Counted from the first letter of the stretch, positions 54,997-63,872 are shown. The stretch: DNA of 64,000 bases from an uncultured Microbacterium sp. (GCF_947489255.1 NZ_CANLCY010000002.1:372001-436000), one strand, 5' to 3'. The notes: generated by a model not told the origin, from the sequence alone. Made by a program: numbers and translations.

Positions 54997-57459
54997 GTGA
55001 CCGTGAGTGTCTCGCGCGTGCGCCGCGACCTGCAGGGGCTGCGGGCGATGGCCGTGCTCGCCGTCATCGCCACCCATCTCACGGGCTGGCCCCGGGGAGG
55101 ATTCGTCGGCGTCGATGTGTTCTTCGTCCTCTCGGGGTTCCTCCTCACGGGCATCCTCCTCGCCGATCTGCGCGCCGAGGGGACGGTGCGGCTCGCGGCG
55201 TTCTTCGGTCGGCGGATCAAGCGCCTGGTTCCCGCGTCCGCGCTCGTGCTGGGCACGGTCGTGGCGCTCGGCTTCGCGCTGTTCTCCGCCCCCCGCGCCG
55301 ATCGCACCGTCGGCGACGCGCTGGCGGCCGCGGGACTGGTGTCGAACTGGCGCTTCGGTCTCGAGGGCCGCGACTACTTCGCCACCGGCGACATCTCGCC
55401 GTTGCAGCACTTCTGGTCGCTGTCGGTCGAAGAGCAGTACTCCCTCGCCTGGCCGCTCCTCGTGCTGCTGGCGGTGGCCCTCCTCCCCGCAGCGGCACGG
55501 CGCGGACGGGGTGCGCGTGTGACGGTCGCTCTCCTCGCACTCGCGGTGGTCGTGGCATCTGGGGCCGCTGCGGTGATGCTCACCCCCGTCGACCCGTCTC
55601 TGGCGTACTTCTCCACCCTCACACGCGGGGGAGAGCTCGCCGTGGGGGCGGTGCTCGCGACGGGCGTAGGGCTGCTGTCGCGGATCCCGACGGTGATCGG
55701 CGGTGCGGCCGCCTGGGGCGGCGTGGGCATCATCGTCACGGCGTTCTTCGTGGTGGATCCTGCGGGTCCCTTTCCCGCTCCCTGGGCGGTGCTGCCCGTG
55801 GTCGGAGCGGCGTTGGTGATCGCCGGCGGGGTGGCGGGAGACCCACGGCACCGCCACCTCTTCGTGCTGACGAACCCCGCGTCGGTCGCCGTCGGCGACA
55901 TGTCCTACTCGCTGTATCTCTGGCACCTGCCGGTCATCGTCTTCGCGAGCGTCGTCCTGACGCCGGGGCCGGCGGCCCTGGGCATCACCGCGCTCGTGAT
56001 GGTCGTGCTCGCCGTCGCGACCTTCCTCGGGGTCGAGCAGCCGCTCCACCGCCTGCCGTGGCCGCGGGAGCGACGGGTCGCCGAACCGACGGCTCCCGCG
56101 GCCGCTCCCGCGAGCCGCCCGTCGATCACGGCCGCGCCGAGCGTTCCCGTGAGCCGTCCGTCCGCCCCCTCCTCGCCGTCCGCCCCCGCCGGGCTGGCCG
56201 CCCGTGCCGGCGCTCTCTCCTCGCGCCCCGCCGGATGGGTCCCCGGTCAGCGGTACTACCCGGGCGCGCGACCGGCCGCCCACGCGGCGGTCGGCCGCGC
56301 AGCCCCTCCCGCGTCGGCGGAAGTCCCGGCCGCGCCGCGGCACGGTGTTGCGACACAGCTCGCGTCCCCGGCACCGACAGCGCCGCACCCGTCGACCGCG
56401 CGTCCGTCAGCTATGGCCCCGGTCGACGCCCCGCCTGAGGCCGAACCCTGGTCGTCATGGCGCGCACGCTTCGCCCCCCGCGCGGGAGCGGCCCTCGCCA
56501 CCCTCGTCATCGGGGCCGGGGCGACCGTGCTCGCGGTGTTCGCGGCCTACGGCGCTCCCACGTTTCCGGGCGTGCCCGTCGCCGCCCCCGCCGCGGCCGA
56601 GGTCGACGCCGCGGCCGGTGACGCCCTCGCCGCCCTGCAGAGCGACCTCGCCGCGGCGACGACGGCGAGCACCTGGCCCACGCTGCACCCGTCGCTGGAC
56701 GAATCCCTGCGCGACTCGTCGTCCGCGAACAGGGCGCACGACTGCTTCACCCCCGACCGCGTCCCCGATCCGGGCGGCTGCACGTGGGGCGACGCCGGCG
56801 CCGCCCACCATCTCTATCTGGTGGGCGACTCCAGCGCGATGGCGTATGCGCCCGCGTTCGCGCGTCTCGCCGACGAGAGCGGCGGCGCCTGGCGCGTCAC
56901 CACGGTCGGGATGTACGGATGCCGCTTCACCGACGTCCTGATCGAGAGCCGCGACCCGTCGGTCACGGCCGGTTGCACGGCGCGCAAGAGCGACGTGGCG
57001 GCGATGGTGGCGTCCGACCCCGCCGACCTGCTCGTGGTGTCGAACGCGTTCACGCTCGCGCGGACGGTCGACGGGCGCGATCTCGACGCCGCGGAGCTGG
57101 CATCCGCCACCGCCCGGGGAGTCGCGGGATGGGCACCGCCAGGCAGGACCGTGTACCTCTCACCGCCACCACACGGCGCCGACCTGGGCCGCTGCTACTC
57201 GCCGGTCACCGGCCCCGGAGCGTGCCTCTCCGCCGTCGACGACGTCTGGAACGCCATGGAGGCCGCGAGCGAGGCGCAGGCCGCGCTGACCGGTGACGCG
57301 GCGATCAGCGCCCTGCCCTTCACCTGTTGGCAGGACGTCTGTCCGGCCTTCGCCGGTGATACCCCACTGCGTTACGACGACATCCACGTGACGCCGGCCT
57401 TCGCCGAGCGCCTCACCCCGATCCTGCGCGGCGAACTGTCGGCTCGCGGTCTGTACTGA
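54997..57459 (+). CDS. Acyltransferase-3 / SGNH hydrolase fusion (OafA-like O-acetylase)
   Basis: An 820-residue membrane O-acyltransferase. The N-terminal acyltransferase-3 domain (about 8-350, ten or so helices) has DLQGLRAMAVLAVIATHL, GGFVGVDVFFVLSGFLLT and FWSLSVEEQYSLAWPL. A Pro/Ala/Ser-rich linker (about 360-490) contains a further helix near 495-525. The external SGNH domain (about 600-820) has GDSSAMAY and a late DDIHVTPAF (Asp-x-x-His). It probably acetylates cell-wall polysaccharide or peptidoglycan. It starts at GTG 54997. Confidence 0.9.
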   Translation: MTVSVSRVRRDLQGLRAMAVLAVIATHLTGWPRGGFVGVDVFFVLSGFLLTGILLADLRAEGTVRLAAFFGRRIKRLVPASALVLGTVVALGFALFSAPRADRTVGDALAAAGLVSNWRFGLEGRDYFATGDISPLQHFWSLSVEEQYSLAWPLLVLLAVALLPAAARRGRGARVTVALLALAVVVASGAAAVMLTPVDPSLAYFSTLTRGGELAVGAVLATGVGLLSRIPTVIGGAAAWGGVGIIVTAFFVVDPAGPFPAPWAVLPVVGAALVIAGGVAGDPRHRHLFVLTNPASVAVGDMSYSLYLWHLPVIVFASVVLTPGPAALGITALVMVVLAVATFLGVEQPLHRLPWPRERRVAEPTAPAAAPASRPSITAAPSVPVSRPSAPSSPSAPAGLAARAGALSSRPAGWVPGQRYYPGARPAAHAAVGRAAPPASAEVPAAPRHGVATQLASPAPTAPHPSTARPSAMAPVDAPPEAEPWSSWRARFAPRAGAALATLVIGAGATVLAVFAAYGAPTFPGVPVAAPAAAEVDAAAGDALAALQSDLAAATTASTWPTLHPSLDESLRDSSSANRAHDCFTPDRVPDPGGCTWGDAGAAHHLYLVGDSSAMAYAPAFARLADESGGAWRVTTVGMYGCRFTDVLIESRDPSVTAGCTARKSDVAAMVASDPADLLVVSNAFTLARTVDGRDLDAAELASATARGVAGWAPPGRTVYLSPPPHGADLGRCYSPVTGPGACLSAVDDVWNAMEAASEAQAALTGDAAISALPFTCWQDVCPAFAGDTPLRYDDIHVTPAFAERLTPILRGELSARGLY

Positions 57460-57593
57460 CCGTCTCGGGGGCCGCACGCACGCCCGGCTCGGCCTCGGCG
57501 CGGGAGCACCCCCGCCCGCGGAGCGGCCGTCCGGCGGCCCGGAGAAGTCCGGTCACCGCCGACCCCGCGCACCACGCCCCGCGGTCGGGGCCG
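57460..57593. other. Spacer between convergent acyltransferase and def genes
   Basis: A GC-rich 134-base gap with several short self-complementary words but no clear terminator with a T run and no gene. Confidence 0.4.
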
Positions 57594-58160
57594 TCACGCG
57601 TCGATGTCGTCGACGCCCGGCATCCACGAGGCGCCCGGCTTGCCCCACTTGCGCTTCTTCGCGATCTTGGCGACCACGCGCGCGTCTTCGTCGTCGAGAC
57701 GGTCGACGTACAGGATGCCGTCGAGGTGGTCGAACTCGTGCTGCAGGATGCGCGCGCGCCAGCCCGTCACCTCGATCCGCACGGCATGACCGTCGAGATC
57801 GGTGCCCGTGAGCAGCGCGGCCTCGGACCGACGCAGAGGGAAGCGTTCGCCGGGGAACGACAGGCACCCCTCGCTCTCGTCGTCGGGGTCGGGGTAGCCG
57901 GGCTCGAGCGGGTGGATCCACAGCTCCGGGTTGATGACGACGCCGCGCCACGGCTGACCCTCGTCGTCCTCGTACGTGTAGGTGAAGATGCGCAGGCCCA
58001 CGCCCACCTGGGGCGCGGCGAGCCCGACGCCGGGGGCGGCATCCATCGTCTCGAACATGTCGGCGACGAGCTGGCGCACCTCATCGGTGATCTCGTCGAC
58101 GCGGGCGGCGGGTGCGTGCAGCACGGGGTCACCTATGATGCGGATCGGGAGTACGGCCAC
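57594..58160 (-). CDS. def: Peptide deformylase
   Basis: A 188-residue metalloenzyme removing the formyl group from new proteins. Motif 1 GVGLAAPQVG, motif 2 EGCLSFPGE with metal Cys, motif 3 HEFDHLDG are all present. The C-terminal extension is short and basic (KKRKWGKPGASWMPG). GTG 58160 is the start, 6 bases after TAGGCT, thus probably leaderless. It is divergent from the DMT transporter gene, 41 bases apart. Confidence 0.96.
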   Translation of the reverse strand: MAVLPIRIIGDPVLHAPAARVDEITDEVRQLVADMFETMDAAPGVGLAAPQVGVGLRIFTYTYEDDEGQPWRGVVINPELWIHPLEPGYPDPDDESEGCLSFPGERFPLRRSEAALLTGTDLDGHAVRIEVTGWRARILQHEFDHLDGILYVDRLDDEDARVVAKIAKKRKWGKPGASWMPGVDDIDA

Positions 58161-58166
58161 GTCACC

Positions 58167-58195
58167 AGCCTATCCAGCGGGCGGGCGGCTATCGT
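58167..58195. promoter_or_regulatory. Divergent, interlocked promoter of def and the DMT transporter
   Basis: TAGGCT on the minus strand (58167-58172) and TATCGT on the plus strand (58190-58195), each 6 bases before a GTG start and exactly 17 bases from each other. The geometry matches the dedA/pabB region. Confidence 0.55.
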
Positions 58196-58201
58196 CGAGG
58201 G

Positions 58202-59164
58202 GTGATCCCGCTCGATGCCACTCTCAGCGACGGAATCGACCAACTCGTCGGTGTCTTCCGCGACCCGCGGATCCTCCTCGGTATCCCGCTGGCCCTGCTG
58301 GGCGCGGTCTTCATGTCGTTCGGGGCGCAGTACCAGCACCGCGGCGTGCAGAAGGTCGAGCGCCTGTCGGGCAAGACCACCGGCGGTCTGTCGCGTCGTC
58401 AGCTCACCTCGCTCCTGACGCGGCCGTCGTGGGTGGCGGGGACGCTGATGCTGGGCCTGGCGATCGTCTGCCAGCTCTCCGCGCTCTCGGTGGCGCCGCT
58501 GATCCTCGTGCAGCCCCTCGGCGCGATCGCGCTCGTGATCACCACGGTCCTCAACGCCCGCGTGTCGCGCCACAAGCCGACGAGGCAGTCGCTCCTCGCG
58601 ATCGCGCTGTGCGTCGGTGGCATCTTCATCTTCGTCACGATCGCGGCCTTCTTCGCGACCGAGCACGTCATCACCGAGCGCGAACTGTTGATCATCCTCG
58701 GCATCCTGCTCGTGGTCGTGATCGTGTTCGGCGTCTTCTGGGTGCTCGTGCGCCGTCGCGCGCAGGCGCTGTTCTACATCATGGCCGCGGGCGTCATCTA
58801 CGGCTTCGTCGCGACGCTGGCGAAGGTCGTCATCAGCCGCGCGCAGGCCGGCAACTTCGAGTGGTTGACGCTGCTGTGCCTGGTCGCGCTGCTCGCCGCG
58901 GTGGCCGTGGGCGCGTACTTCGTGCAGACCGCCTACTCGGTGGGCCCGCCCGATCTCGTCATCGCGGGCCTGACCGTGATCGACCCGATCATCGCGGTGC
59001 TCATCGGCCTGCTCGTGCTCGGCGAGGCCTCGACGGCGCCCGCCTGGGCGCTGATCGGCTTCGTCATCGCCGGCGCGATCGCCACCTGGGGCGTCATCCA
59101 GCTCACCAAGCACCACCCTCAGATCACGGCCGACGGCAAGAACGCCCAGCCCCGCGTGCACTGA
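58202..59164 (+). CDS. DMT family transporter (NIPA/EamA-like)
   Basis: A 320-residue polytopic membrane protein with about nine to ten helices. It opens with PLALLGAVFMSFGAQYQHRGV; SVAPLILVQPLGAIALVITTV and GPPDLVIAGLTVIDPIIAVLIGLLVLGE are the paired repeats of drug/metabolite transporters. Similar to the actinobacterial DMT proteins related to magnesium transporter NIPA. The substrate is unknown. GTG 58202 is the start, 6 bases after TATCGT. Confidence 0.82.
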   Translation: MIPLDATLSDGIDQLVGVFRDPRILLGIPLALLGAVFMSFGAQYQHRGVQKVERLSGKTTGGLSRRQLTSLLTRPSWVAGTLMLGLAIVCQLSALSVAPLILVQPLGAIALVITTVLNARVSRHKPTRQSLLAIALCVGGIFIFVTIAAFFATEHVITERELLIILGILLVVVIVFGVFWVLVRRRAQALFYIMAAGVIYGFVATLAKVVISRAQAGNFEWLTLLCLVALLAAVAVGAYFVQTAYSVGPPDLVIAGLTVIDPIIAVLIGLLVLGEASTAPAWALIGFVIAGAIATWGVIQLTKHHPQITADGKNAQPRVH

Positions 59165-59175
59165 CGAGCACGCAC

Positions 59176-60141
59176 GTGATCGCCGACGGCCGCGTCTCCC
59201 TGCCACGCGGGTTCCCGGCCGCGACCGTCGCGCGTGCGTACTTCGCACTGCAAGCGCTCGCCGGCGCCGCCTGGTGGGTGGGCGTCTTCACCGCCCCCGT
59301 CGTACGGACGACGACCCTGGGGGAGCTCGACCCCGTCGCCGTGGCCGTGCTCGACGTCCCCCTGTTCGTCGTCGCCTCCGCTCTCGCCGCGGTCCTGCCG
59401 CTTCGCGCGGCACGCTGGGCCGCCGGTACGGCGACGGCGTGGACGCTGGCGATGACGGTCCTGCTCGCGACGTATGCCACCGTGACGACCCTCGCCGGAT
59501 GGGGCGTCGTGCTCATGATCGCCGCCAGCGTCGCCTCGGTGGGAGCGGTGTTCCTCCTCGTGCTCGGGCGCGTGCCGACCGAGTGGCTGCTGGTGGGGCC
59601 CTTCGCCTTCCGTCGCGCGCGTCCGGGCCGGAGCCCCCTCGCGCACGTCGCGGCCACGGCCGCCCAGATCTTCGTGTTCTGGGGCCTCTTCCTCGTCGTG
59701 CTGCCCGTGATCATCCGCGCCCTCGAGGAGCGGTGGCGGCTGGTTCTGCCCCTGCCCGCCGCGGTGGACGTCGTCGGCATCGTGGTCGTGGTGGCCGCGA
59801 GCGCCCTCGGTCTGTGGTCGGCGGCCGCGATGACGGTCGAGGGAGACGGCACGCCCCTGCCCTCGGCCATGCCGAACCGCCTGGTGGTGGCGGGTCCGTA
59901 CCGCTTCGTCCGCAACCCGATGGCGCTCGCGGGTATCGCGCAGGGGGTCGGCGTCGGGCTGCTGATGTCGTCGTGGATGGTGGTCGTCTACGCCCTCGCC
60001 GGATCCCTCGTGTGGAACTACGCGATCCGCCCTCATGAAGAGATCGACCTCGTCAGGGCCTTCGGCGACGAGTACCGCGCCTACGCGCGCGCCGTACGGT
60101 GCTGGATCCCGCGCCTCAGGCCGGTGGGCTCGGGGCGCTAG
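59176..60141 (+). CDS. ICMT-like membrane methyltransferase family protein
   Basis: A 321-residue membrane protein with about seven helices. The C-terminal part has the isoprenylcysteine carboxyl methyltransferase signature: GPYRFVRNPMALAGIAQGVGVG and NYAIRPHEEIDLVRAFGDEYRAYARAV in order, with the Glu-Glu/Asp-x-x-Leu pattern. The substrate in bacteria is unknown, possibly a lipid. It starts at GTG 59176, 11 bases after the DMT gene, so the two are probably co-transcribed. Confidence 0.8.
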   Translation: MIADGRVSLPRGFPAATVARAYFALQALAGAAWWVGVFTAPVVRTTTLGELDPVAVAVLDVPLFVVASALAAVLPLRAARWAAGTATAWTLAMTVLLATYATVTTLAGWGVVLMIAASVASVGAVFLLVLGRVPTEWLLVGPFAFRRARPGRSPLAHVAATAAQIFVFWGLFLVVLPVIIRALEERWRLVLPLPAAVDVVGIVVVVAASALGLWSAAAMTVEGDGTPLPSAMPNRLVVAGPYRFVRNPMALAGIAQGVGVGLLMSSWMVVVYALAGSLVWNYAIRPHEEIDLVRAFGDEYRAYARAVRCWIPRLRPVGSGR

Positions 60142-60231
60142 AACCGCGTGTCCGGCGTGCTCGGACGGCGGCGGCCGTCGTCGACCGCTTTCGAGATCGG
60201 CGGACGGATGCCGGTAGGCTCGTCTTCGCTG

Positions 60232-60305
60232 GGGGCGGTGGCCAAGCTGGTCAAGGCAGCGGGCTCATAACCCGACGATCGTGGGTTCAAGTCCCACCCG
60301 CCCTA
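60232..60305 (+). tRNA. tRNA-Met (CAT anticodon)
   Basis: A 74-base cloverleaf. Acceptor GGGGCGG/CCGCCCT with one G-U pair, D arm GCC-AAGCTGGTCAA-GGC, anticodon loop CTCATAA, T arm GTGGG-TTCAAGT-CCCAC, discriminator A; CCA is not encoded. It lacks the three G-C pairs of initiator tRNA at the anticodon stem in perfect form, so it is elongator Met, or an Ile-tRNA with modified CAT; the two cannot be told apart here. Confidence 0.85.
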
Positions 60306-60335
60306 CTCCTCTCTCCGCCGTGGACCCGATCGCCG

Positions 60336-61232
60336 ATGTCGGAGGTCGACGCTACGGTCGGGCGCGTGGCGGAGAGAGTGCAAGCCTGGTGGGCACGCAG
60401 ACAGTGGTCGAAGGGGCTCGACGTTCCCTACCCCCGGGGTGCGTATCGCGAGGCCTGGGCGGCGTTTCCGGCGCTGGTGCGGCAGTACCACCCCGACCTC
60501 AACCACGGCATCGCGCTGAGCCAGATCCCGCCGGCCGCCGAGGTTCTGCTGCTGTGGCAGTGCGACGCGGGGCATCGCTTCGCCGCCACCCCGACCGAGC
60601 AGCGGCTGCGCCCCGGTCGCGAGCGGCGTAGGAGCGCGTGGTGCCCCGACTGCAGCGAGTCGGCCAGACCCACGCGGACGATCGCTCTGCCGATGCGCGA
60701 TGACGTGACGCAACCGGCGACTTCCGACAACGCCGTCCTGCGGGCACGCCGCGCCCCGCGCCCGCGCCGCCTTTGCGACAAGACGCCCGCCGCGGCCGTC
60801 GGCGATGCCTTCGTATCGGTGTGCGCCCCGAAGCCGGCGTCGGCGGTCGAAGGTCGGCTGCGCGCCGACCTGCGCGAACGCCTCTCGCTGAGCGAGGGGT
60901 TCAACGCCGTGCGCGTGGCGCGCCCGTTCTACGACCATCTCGAAGTGTGGCCCGATCTGGTCTTCCCCGAGTTGCGCGTTGCCGTCGAGTACGACTCGAT
61001 CGGTCGTCACGGTCTCGAGCACGTGGGCCGGCGCGAGCAGTCCGACCGACGGAAAGATCGCGCGCTCCGTGCAGCGGGGTGGGAGGTCGTGCGGGTGCGC
61101 ACCGGCGCCCTCGAGCCGCTCGGCCCGCACGACCTGCGGCTCGCGACGTGGAATCGTCGGGCGGTCGACCTCCTCATCGACGTGTTCCGCGGCATCCGGG
61201 GCCCGCTCCTCGTTGATGCGTATCTCCGGTGA
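60336..61232 (+). CDS. Zinc-ribbon protein with PD-(D/E)xK-like nuclease domain
   Basis: A 298-residue protein. The N-terminal half has a zinc-ribbon pattern: Cys76, His80, Cys103 and Cys106 (WQCDAGHRF and WCPDCS). The C-terminal half has a Vsr/DUF559-like nuclease pattern: Glu172, Asp207 (WPDLVFPE), Glu218-x-Asp220 (VEYDS), followed by basic residues RRKDRALRAAGWEVVRVR. I infer a DNA-cutting or DNA-binding role. It lies 30 bases after tRNA-Met. The start ATG 60336 is not preceded by a strong ribosome site; GTG 60320 is a less likely alternative out of frame. Confidence 0.65.
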   Translation: MSEVDATVGRVAERVQAWWARRQWSKGLDVPYPRGAYREAWAAFPALVRQYHPDLNHGIALSQIPPAAEVLLLWQCDAGHRFAATPTEQRLRPGRERRRSAWCPDCSESARPTRTIALPMRDDVTQPATSDNAVLRARRAPRPRRLCDKTPAAAVGDAFVSVCAPKPASAVEGRLRADLRERLSLSEGFNAVRVARPFYDHLEVWPDLVFPELRVAVEYDSIGRHGLEHVGRREQSDRRKDRALRAAGWEVVRVRTGALEPLGPHDLRLATWNRRAVDLLIDVFRGIRGPLLVDAYLR

Positions 61233-61287
61233 GGGGATGCCGAGGGCGCGGGGCCGATGCCGACGCGGCATCGCCGCTGCGTGGGAG

Positions 61288-61656
61288 TCAGCGCCGGCCG
61301 GATGCGCGGTCCCACTCCAGGGAGCGGAACTGCAGGTACATGCACAACCGCGCCGCGTCGAGCACCACGGAAGCGACGGCCCCCAGTTCGAGGGCGCTGA
61401 GGACGGAGTCCGTCTCGCGGCCGGGGATGGTGAGCTCCCACAACGGATCGTTCACACCCCGCGGCTGCATGTACACCAGGAGGGCGGAGTCCTTCGGGTG
61501 CATGACGACCAGACCGGTGTCGAGCTCGTCCTCCCCGTCCTGTGGGACGACGTCCACGCGGGCACCGTTCAGGCTGACCGTCTCGAGATAGTCGTCGACC
61601 CACGATCGCAGGAGTTCCCGGCTGCGCCGCGGCGGGAAGCCGACGTCTGTGCTCAC
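61288..61656 (-). CDS. Conserved-looking protein of unknown function
   Basis: A 122-residue soluble protein with FPPRRSRELLRSWVDDYLET at the start, a beta-rich core (RVDVVPQDGEDELDTGLVVM, LLVYMQPRG) and a C-terminal helix (ALELGAVASVVLDAARLCMYL). I do not recognise the family. The start GTG 61656 lies 6 bases after GATGAT on the minus strand, a weak match to the leaderless pattern. Confidence 0.65.
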   Translation of the reverse strand: MSTDVGFPPRRSRELLRSWVDDYLETVSLNGARVDVVPQDGEDELDTGLVVMHPKDSALLVYMQPRGVNDPLWELTIPGRETDSVLSALELGAVASVVLDAARLCMYLQFRSLEWDRASGRR

Positions 61657-61798
61657 CGGTTCATCATCGCATCGCCGGCGGGCCGCCCGGTGTCATCAGG
61701 GCCGCCGCACCGTCCGGGTCGGAGACGGATCCGCGCCCCCTCACCACCGACGCGGCACCCGCCGCGACCGAGCCGCACCCGACACGATGTCGTCGAAG
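61657..61798. other. Short gene-free spacer
   Basis: GC-rich, 142 bases, between the start of the unknown gene and the SDR terminator. Nothing further is supported. Confidence 0.4.
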
Positions 61799-61837
61799 CG
61801 TCTCGGCCGGGGCACGTCGCGCGCCCCGGCCGAGACG
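61799..61837 (-). terminator. Terminator after the SDR gene
   Basis: CGTCTCGGCCGGGGC (61799-61813) and GCCCCGGCCGAGACG (61823-61837) form a perfect 15-bp stem with a 9-base loop, 6 bases beyond the SDR stop. The T run is poor. Confidence 0.8.
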
Positions 61838-61843
61838 ACGCGG

Positions 61844-62662
61844 TCAGGAGCCGTGCGCCTCCTCCGACACCGGCTGCCATTCGCGCCACGTCTGCAGTCG
61901 CGATTCGTAGTCCTTCTCGGCGATGCCGAGGGGAGCCTTGCCGAAGAAGATGCGCAGCGGCGGGTTCTCGGCATCCACGACCTTCAGGATCGCCGAGCGC
62001 GTGGCCTCGGGCTTACCGGGTTCCGCGGCCGAGGGGCGCTTCGCCGCTTGCTCGCGGACGTCGGCGTACGCCTCGATCTCCTCGCTGCGCTTCGCCGAGG
62101 GTCCCGACCAGTCGGTGGAGTAGCCCCCCGGTTCGACGAGGGTGACGTGCATGCCGAAGCCGGCGACCTCCTGCGCGAGGGACTGCGACAGACCCTCGAG
62201 CGCCCACTTCGACGCGTGGTAGACGCCGACGGAGGGGAAGGCGCTGATTCCGCCGATGCTCGACACCTGGATGATGTGCCCGGAGCCCTGCGCGCGCATG
62301 ATCGGCAGCGCCGCCTGGGTCACCCACAGCGCGCCGAAGAAGTTGGTCTCGAGCTGGGCGCGCACCTCGTCCTCGGTGAGCTCCTCGACCATGCCGAAGT
62401 GTCCGAAGCCGGCGTTGTTGATGACGACGTCGAGTCGGCCGAACTTCTCGTGCGCCTTCTCGACGGCCGCGGTGTCGGCGGCGTGGTCGGTGACGTCCAG
62501 CTGGATCGGCAGGAAGGTCTCGGGGTACGCGTCGACGAGTTCCTTCACGTCGTCGAGGTTCCGGGCGGTCCCGGCGACGCTGTCACCGCGCTCGAGGGCC
62601 GCTTCGGCCCACTCGCGGCCGAAGCCCTTGGATGCGCCGGTGATGAACCAGATCTTGCTCAT
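61844..62662 (-). CDS. Short-chain dehydrogenase/reductase
   Basis: A 272-residue classical SDR. TGASKGFG (NADPH site), NNAGFG, and the catalytic Ser and Tyr-x-x-x-Lys (YHASK) are in order, and EPGGYSTDW follows. The substrate is unknown. GGAGG lies 6 bases before ATG 62662. It is a single-gene unit with a terminator. Confidence 0.93.
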   Translation of the reverse strand: MSKIWFITGASKGFGREWAEAALERGDSVAGTARNLDDVKELVDAYPETFLPIQLDVTDHAADTAAVEKAHEKFGRLDVVINNAGFGHFGMVEELTEDEVRAQLETNFFGALWVTQAALPIMRAQGSGHIIQVSSIGGISAFPSVGVYHASKWALEGLSQSLAQEVAGFGMHVTLVEPGGYSTDWSGPSAKRSEEIEAYADVREQAAKRPSAAEPGKPEATRSAILKVVDAENPPLRIFFGKAPLGIAEKDYESRLQTWREWQPVSEEAHGS

Positions 62663-62786
62663 GGGAGTCCTCCAGGAGAGGGGATGGGTGAACGCCAGCG
62701 ACGGTACGCCGCGCCTCTCCGCTCCCGTGGTGGCTTGACACCCCCCGCATCCTCGACCGTCGCCGCCGTTCGGGGCGTCCTCCTGC

Positions 62787-62834
62787 GTTCGGGGCGGAAG
62801 ACCCATGCCCCGAAGCGCGGAATCCGCCCCGAAC
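62787..62834. repeat. Dispersed 12-bp-arm palindrome
   Basis: GTTCGGGGCGGA (62787-62798) and TCCGCCCCGAAC (62823-62834) are perfect inverted arms around 24 bases. An extra partial arm GTTCGGGGCG lies at 62768-62777. It resembles the outer arms of the 112-bp array and sits after the stop of the CNNM gene. Confidence 0.75.
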
Positions 62835-62846
62835 CGGGAGCGGCGA

Positions 62847-63872
62847 CTACCGTCCGGCGACCTCCGCCGTCTCGCCCGGCCCGGGCAGGATCTCGCGCAG
62901 CAGATCGTCCAGCGTGACGACGCCGACGAGCCTCTCGCCCTCCACCACGGTGGCCAGCTGAACGCGTCCGCGCCGCATGCGAGCGAGGGCATCGTAGGCG
63001 GATGCCGCCGGCTCCAGCACCAGGGGATCCCGGGCGATCTGCTCCGCCGGCGTCGACGGGGCGACGGCGAGCGTGTCGCGCACGTGCGCCACCCGGGAGC
63101 CCGCCCCCGAACCGACGAGGATGCGCAGGTGGGTCGACGCGGCGGCGACGCGCTGGATGTCGGCGACCGTGGCATCCTGCGGGACGGCCGTGGGGGAGCG
63201 GTCGGTGCGCACGATGTCGCCGACCGTCAGCGTGCCGAGCGCGATCGCCTGGGCGATGGGCTCGGAGTACTGCTGCTCAAGGGTGCCGGCCTGACGCGAG
63301 TGCGCGACGAGTTCGCGGATGGTGTCGGCGTCCTGCCCGCCCGCCGCGGCCTTGTCGACGGGCTCGACGCCCGAGGCCTTCACCAGACGGTTCGCAATGT
63401 GGTTGATCCACAGCAGGAACGGACGCAGCGGCCACGTGAGCGCACGGGCGAGGATGCCGGTGGCCTTCGCCGCGGTCTCGGGGTGGGCGATCGCCCACGA
63501 CTTCGGCGCCATCTCGCCGATCACGAGGTGCAGGAAGGTCACCACGATCAGCGCGAGCATGAAGGCGATGATGTCGGCGAGCACGTAAGGCAGGCCCCAC
63601 GCCTCGAACACCGGGGCGAGGGCGTAGTCGATCGCCGGTTTGGTGATCGCGCCGAGCAGGAACGTACAGGCCGTGATCCCCAACTGTGCGAACGCGAGCA
63701 TGACGGTGAGCTCGTTGACCCCGCGGAGCGCCGCTCGGGCGGAGGCGCTCGTGGCGGCCTCCTCCTCGAGGCGGTGTCGGCGGGCGGCGAGCAGCGCGAA
63801 TTCGACGATGACGAACAACGCGCTCGCGATGATGAGCGCCGTGGTGATCAGCGCGACGGTCCAGCCGTTCAT
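62847..63872 (-). CDS. CNNM/CBS domain membrane protein (second of a tandem pair)
   Basis: A 341-residue protein. The CNNM/DUF21 domain (1-180, four helices) has FVIVEFALLAARRHRLEEEA and VIGEMAPKSWAIAHPE; the CBS pair spans about 200-330 (TLTVGDIVRTDRSPTAV and GERLVGVVTLDDLLREIL). It has no C-terminal CorC_HlyC domain, unlike the upstream partner. The ATG at 63872 overlaps the stop of the partial gene by 4 bases (ATGA). The pair probably works as a hetero-oligomer in cation homeostasis. Confidence 0.9.
   Translation of the reverse strand: MNGWTVALITTALIIASALFVIVEFALLAARRHRLEEEAATSASARAALRGVNELTVMLAFAQLGITACTFLLGAITKPAIDYALAPVFEAWGLPYVLADIIAFMLALIVVTFLHLVIGEMAPKSWAIAHPETAAKATGILARALTWPLRPFLLWINHIANRLVKASGVEPVDKAAAGGQDADTIRELVAHSRQAGTLEQQYSEPIAQAIALGTLTVGDIVRTDRSPTAVPQDATVADIQRVAAASTHLRILVGSGAGSRVAHVRDTLAVAPSTPAEQIARDPLVLEPAASAYDALARMRRGRVQLATVVEGERLVGVVTLDDLLREILPGPGETAEVAGR

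Noticed and set aside
60232..61232. Genomic island inserted at tRNA-Met
   Set aside because: No integrase and no visible direct repeat of the tRNA 3' end within the window; only one gene looks unusual.
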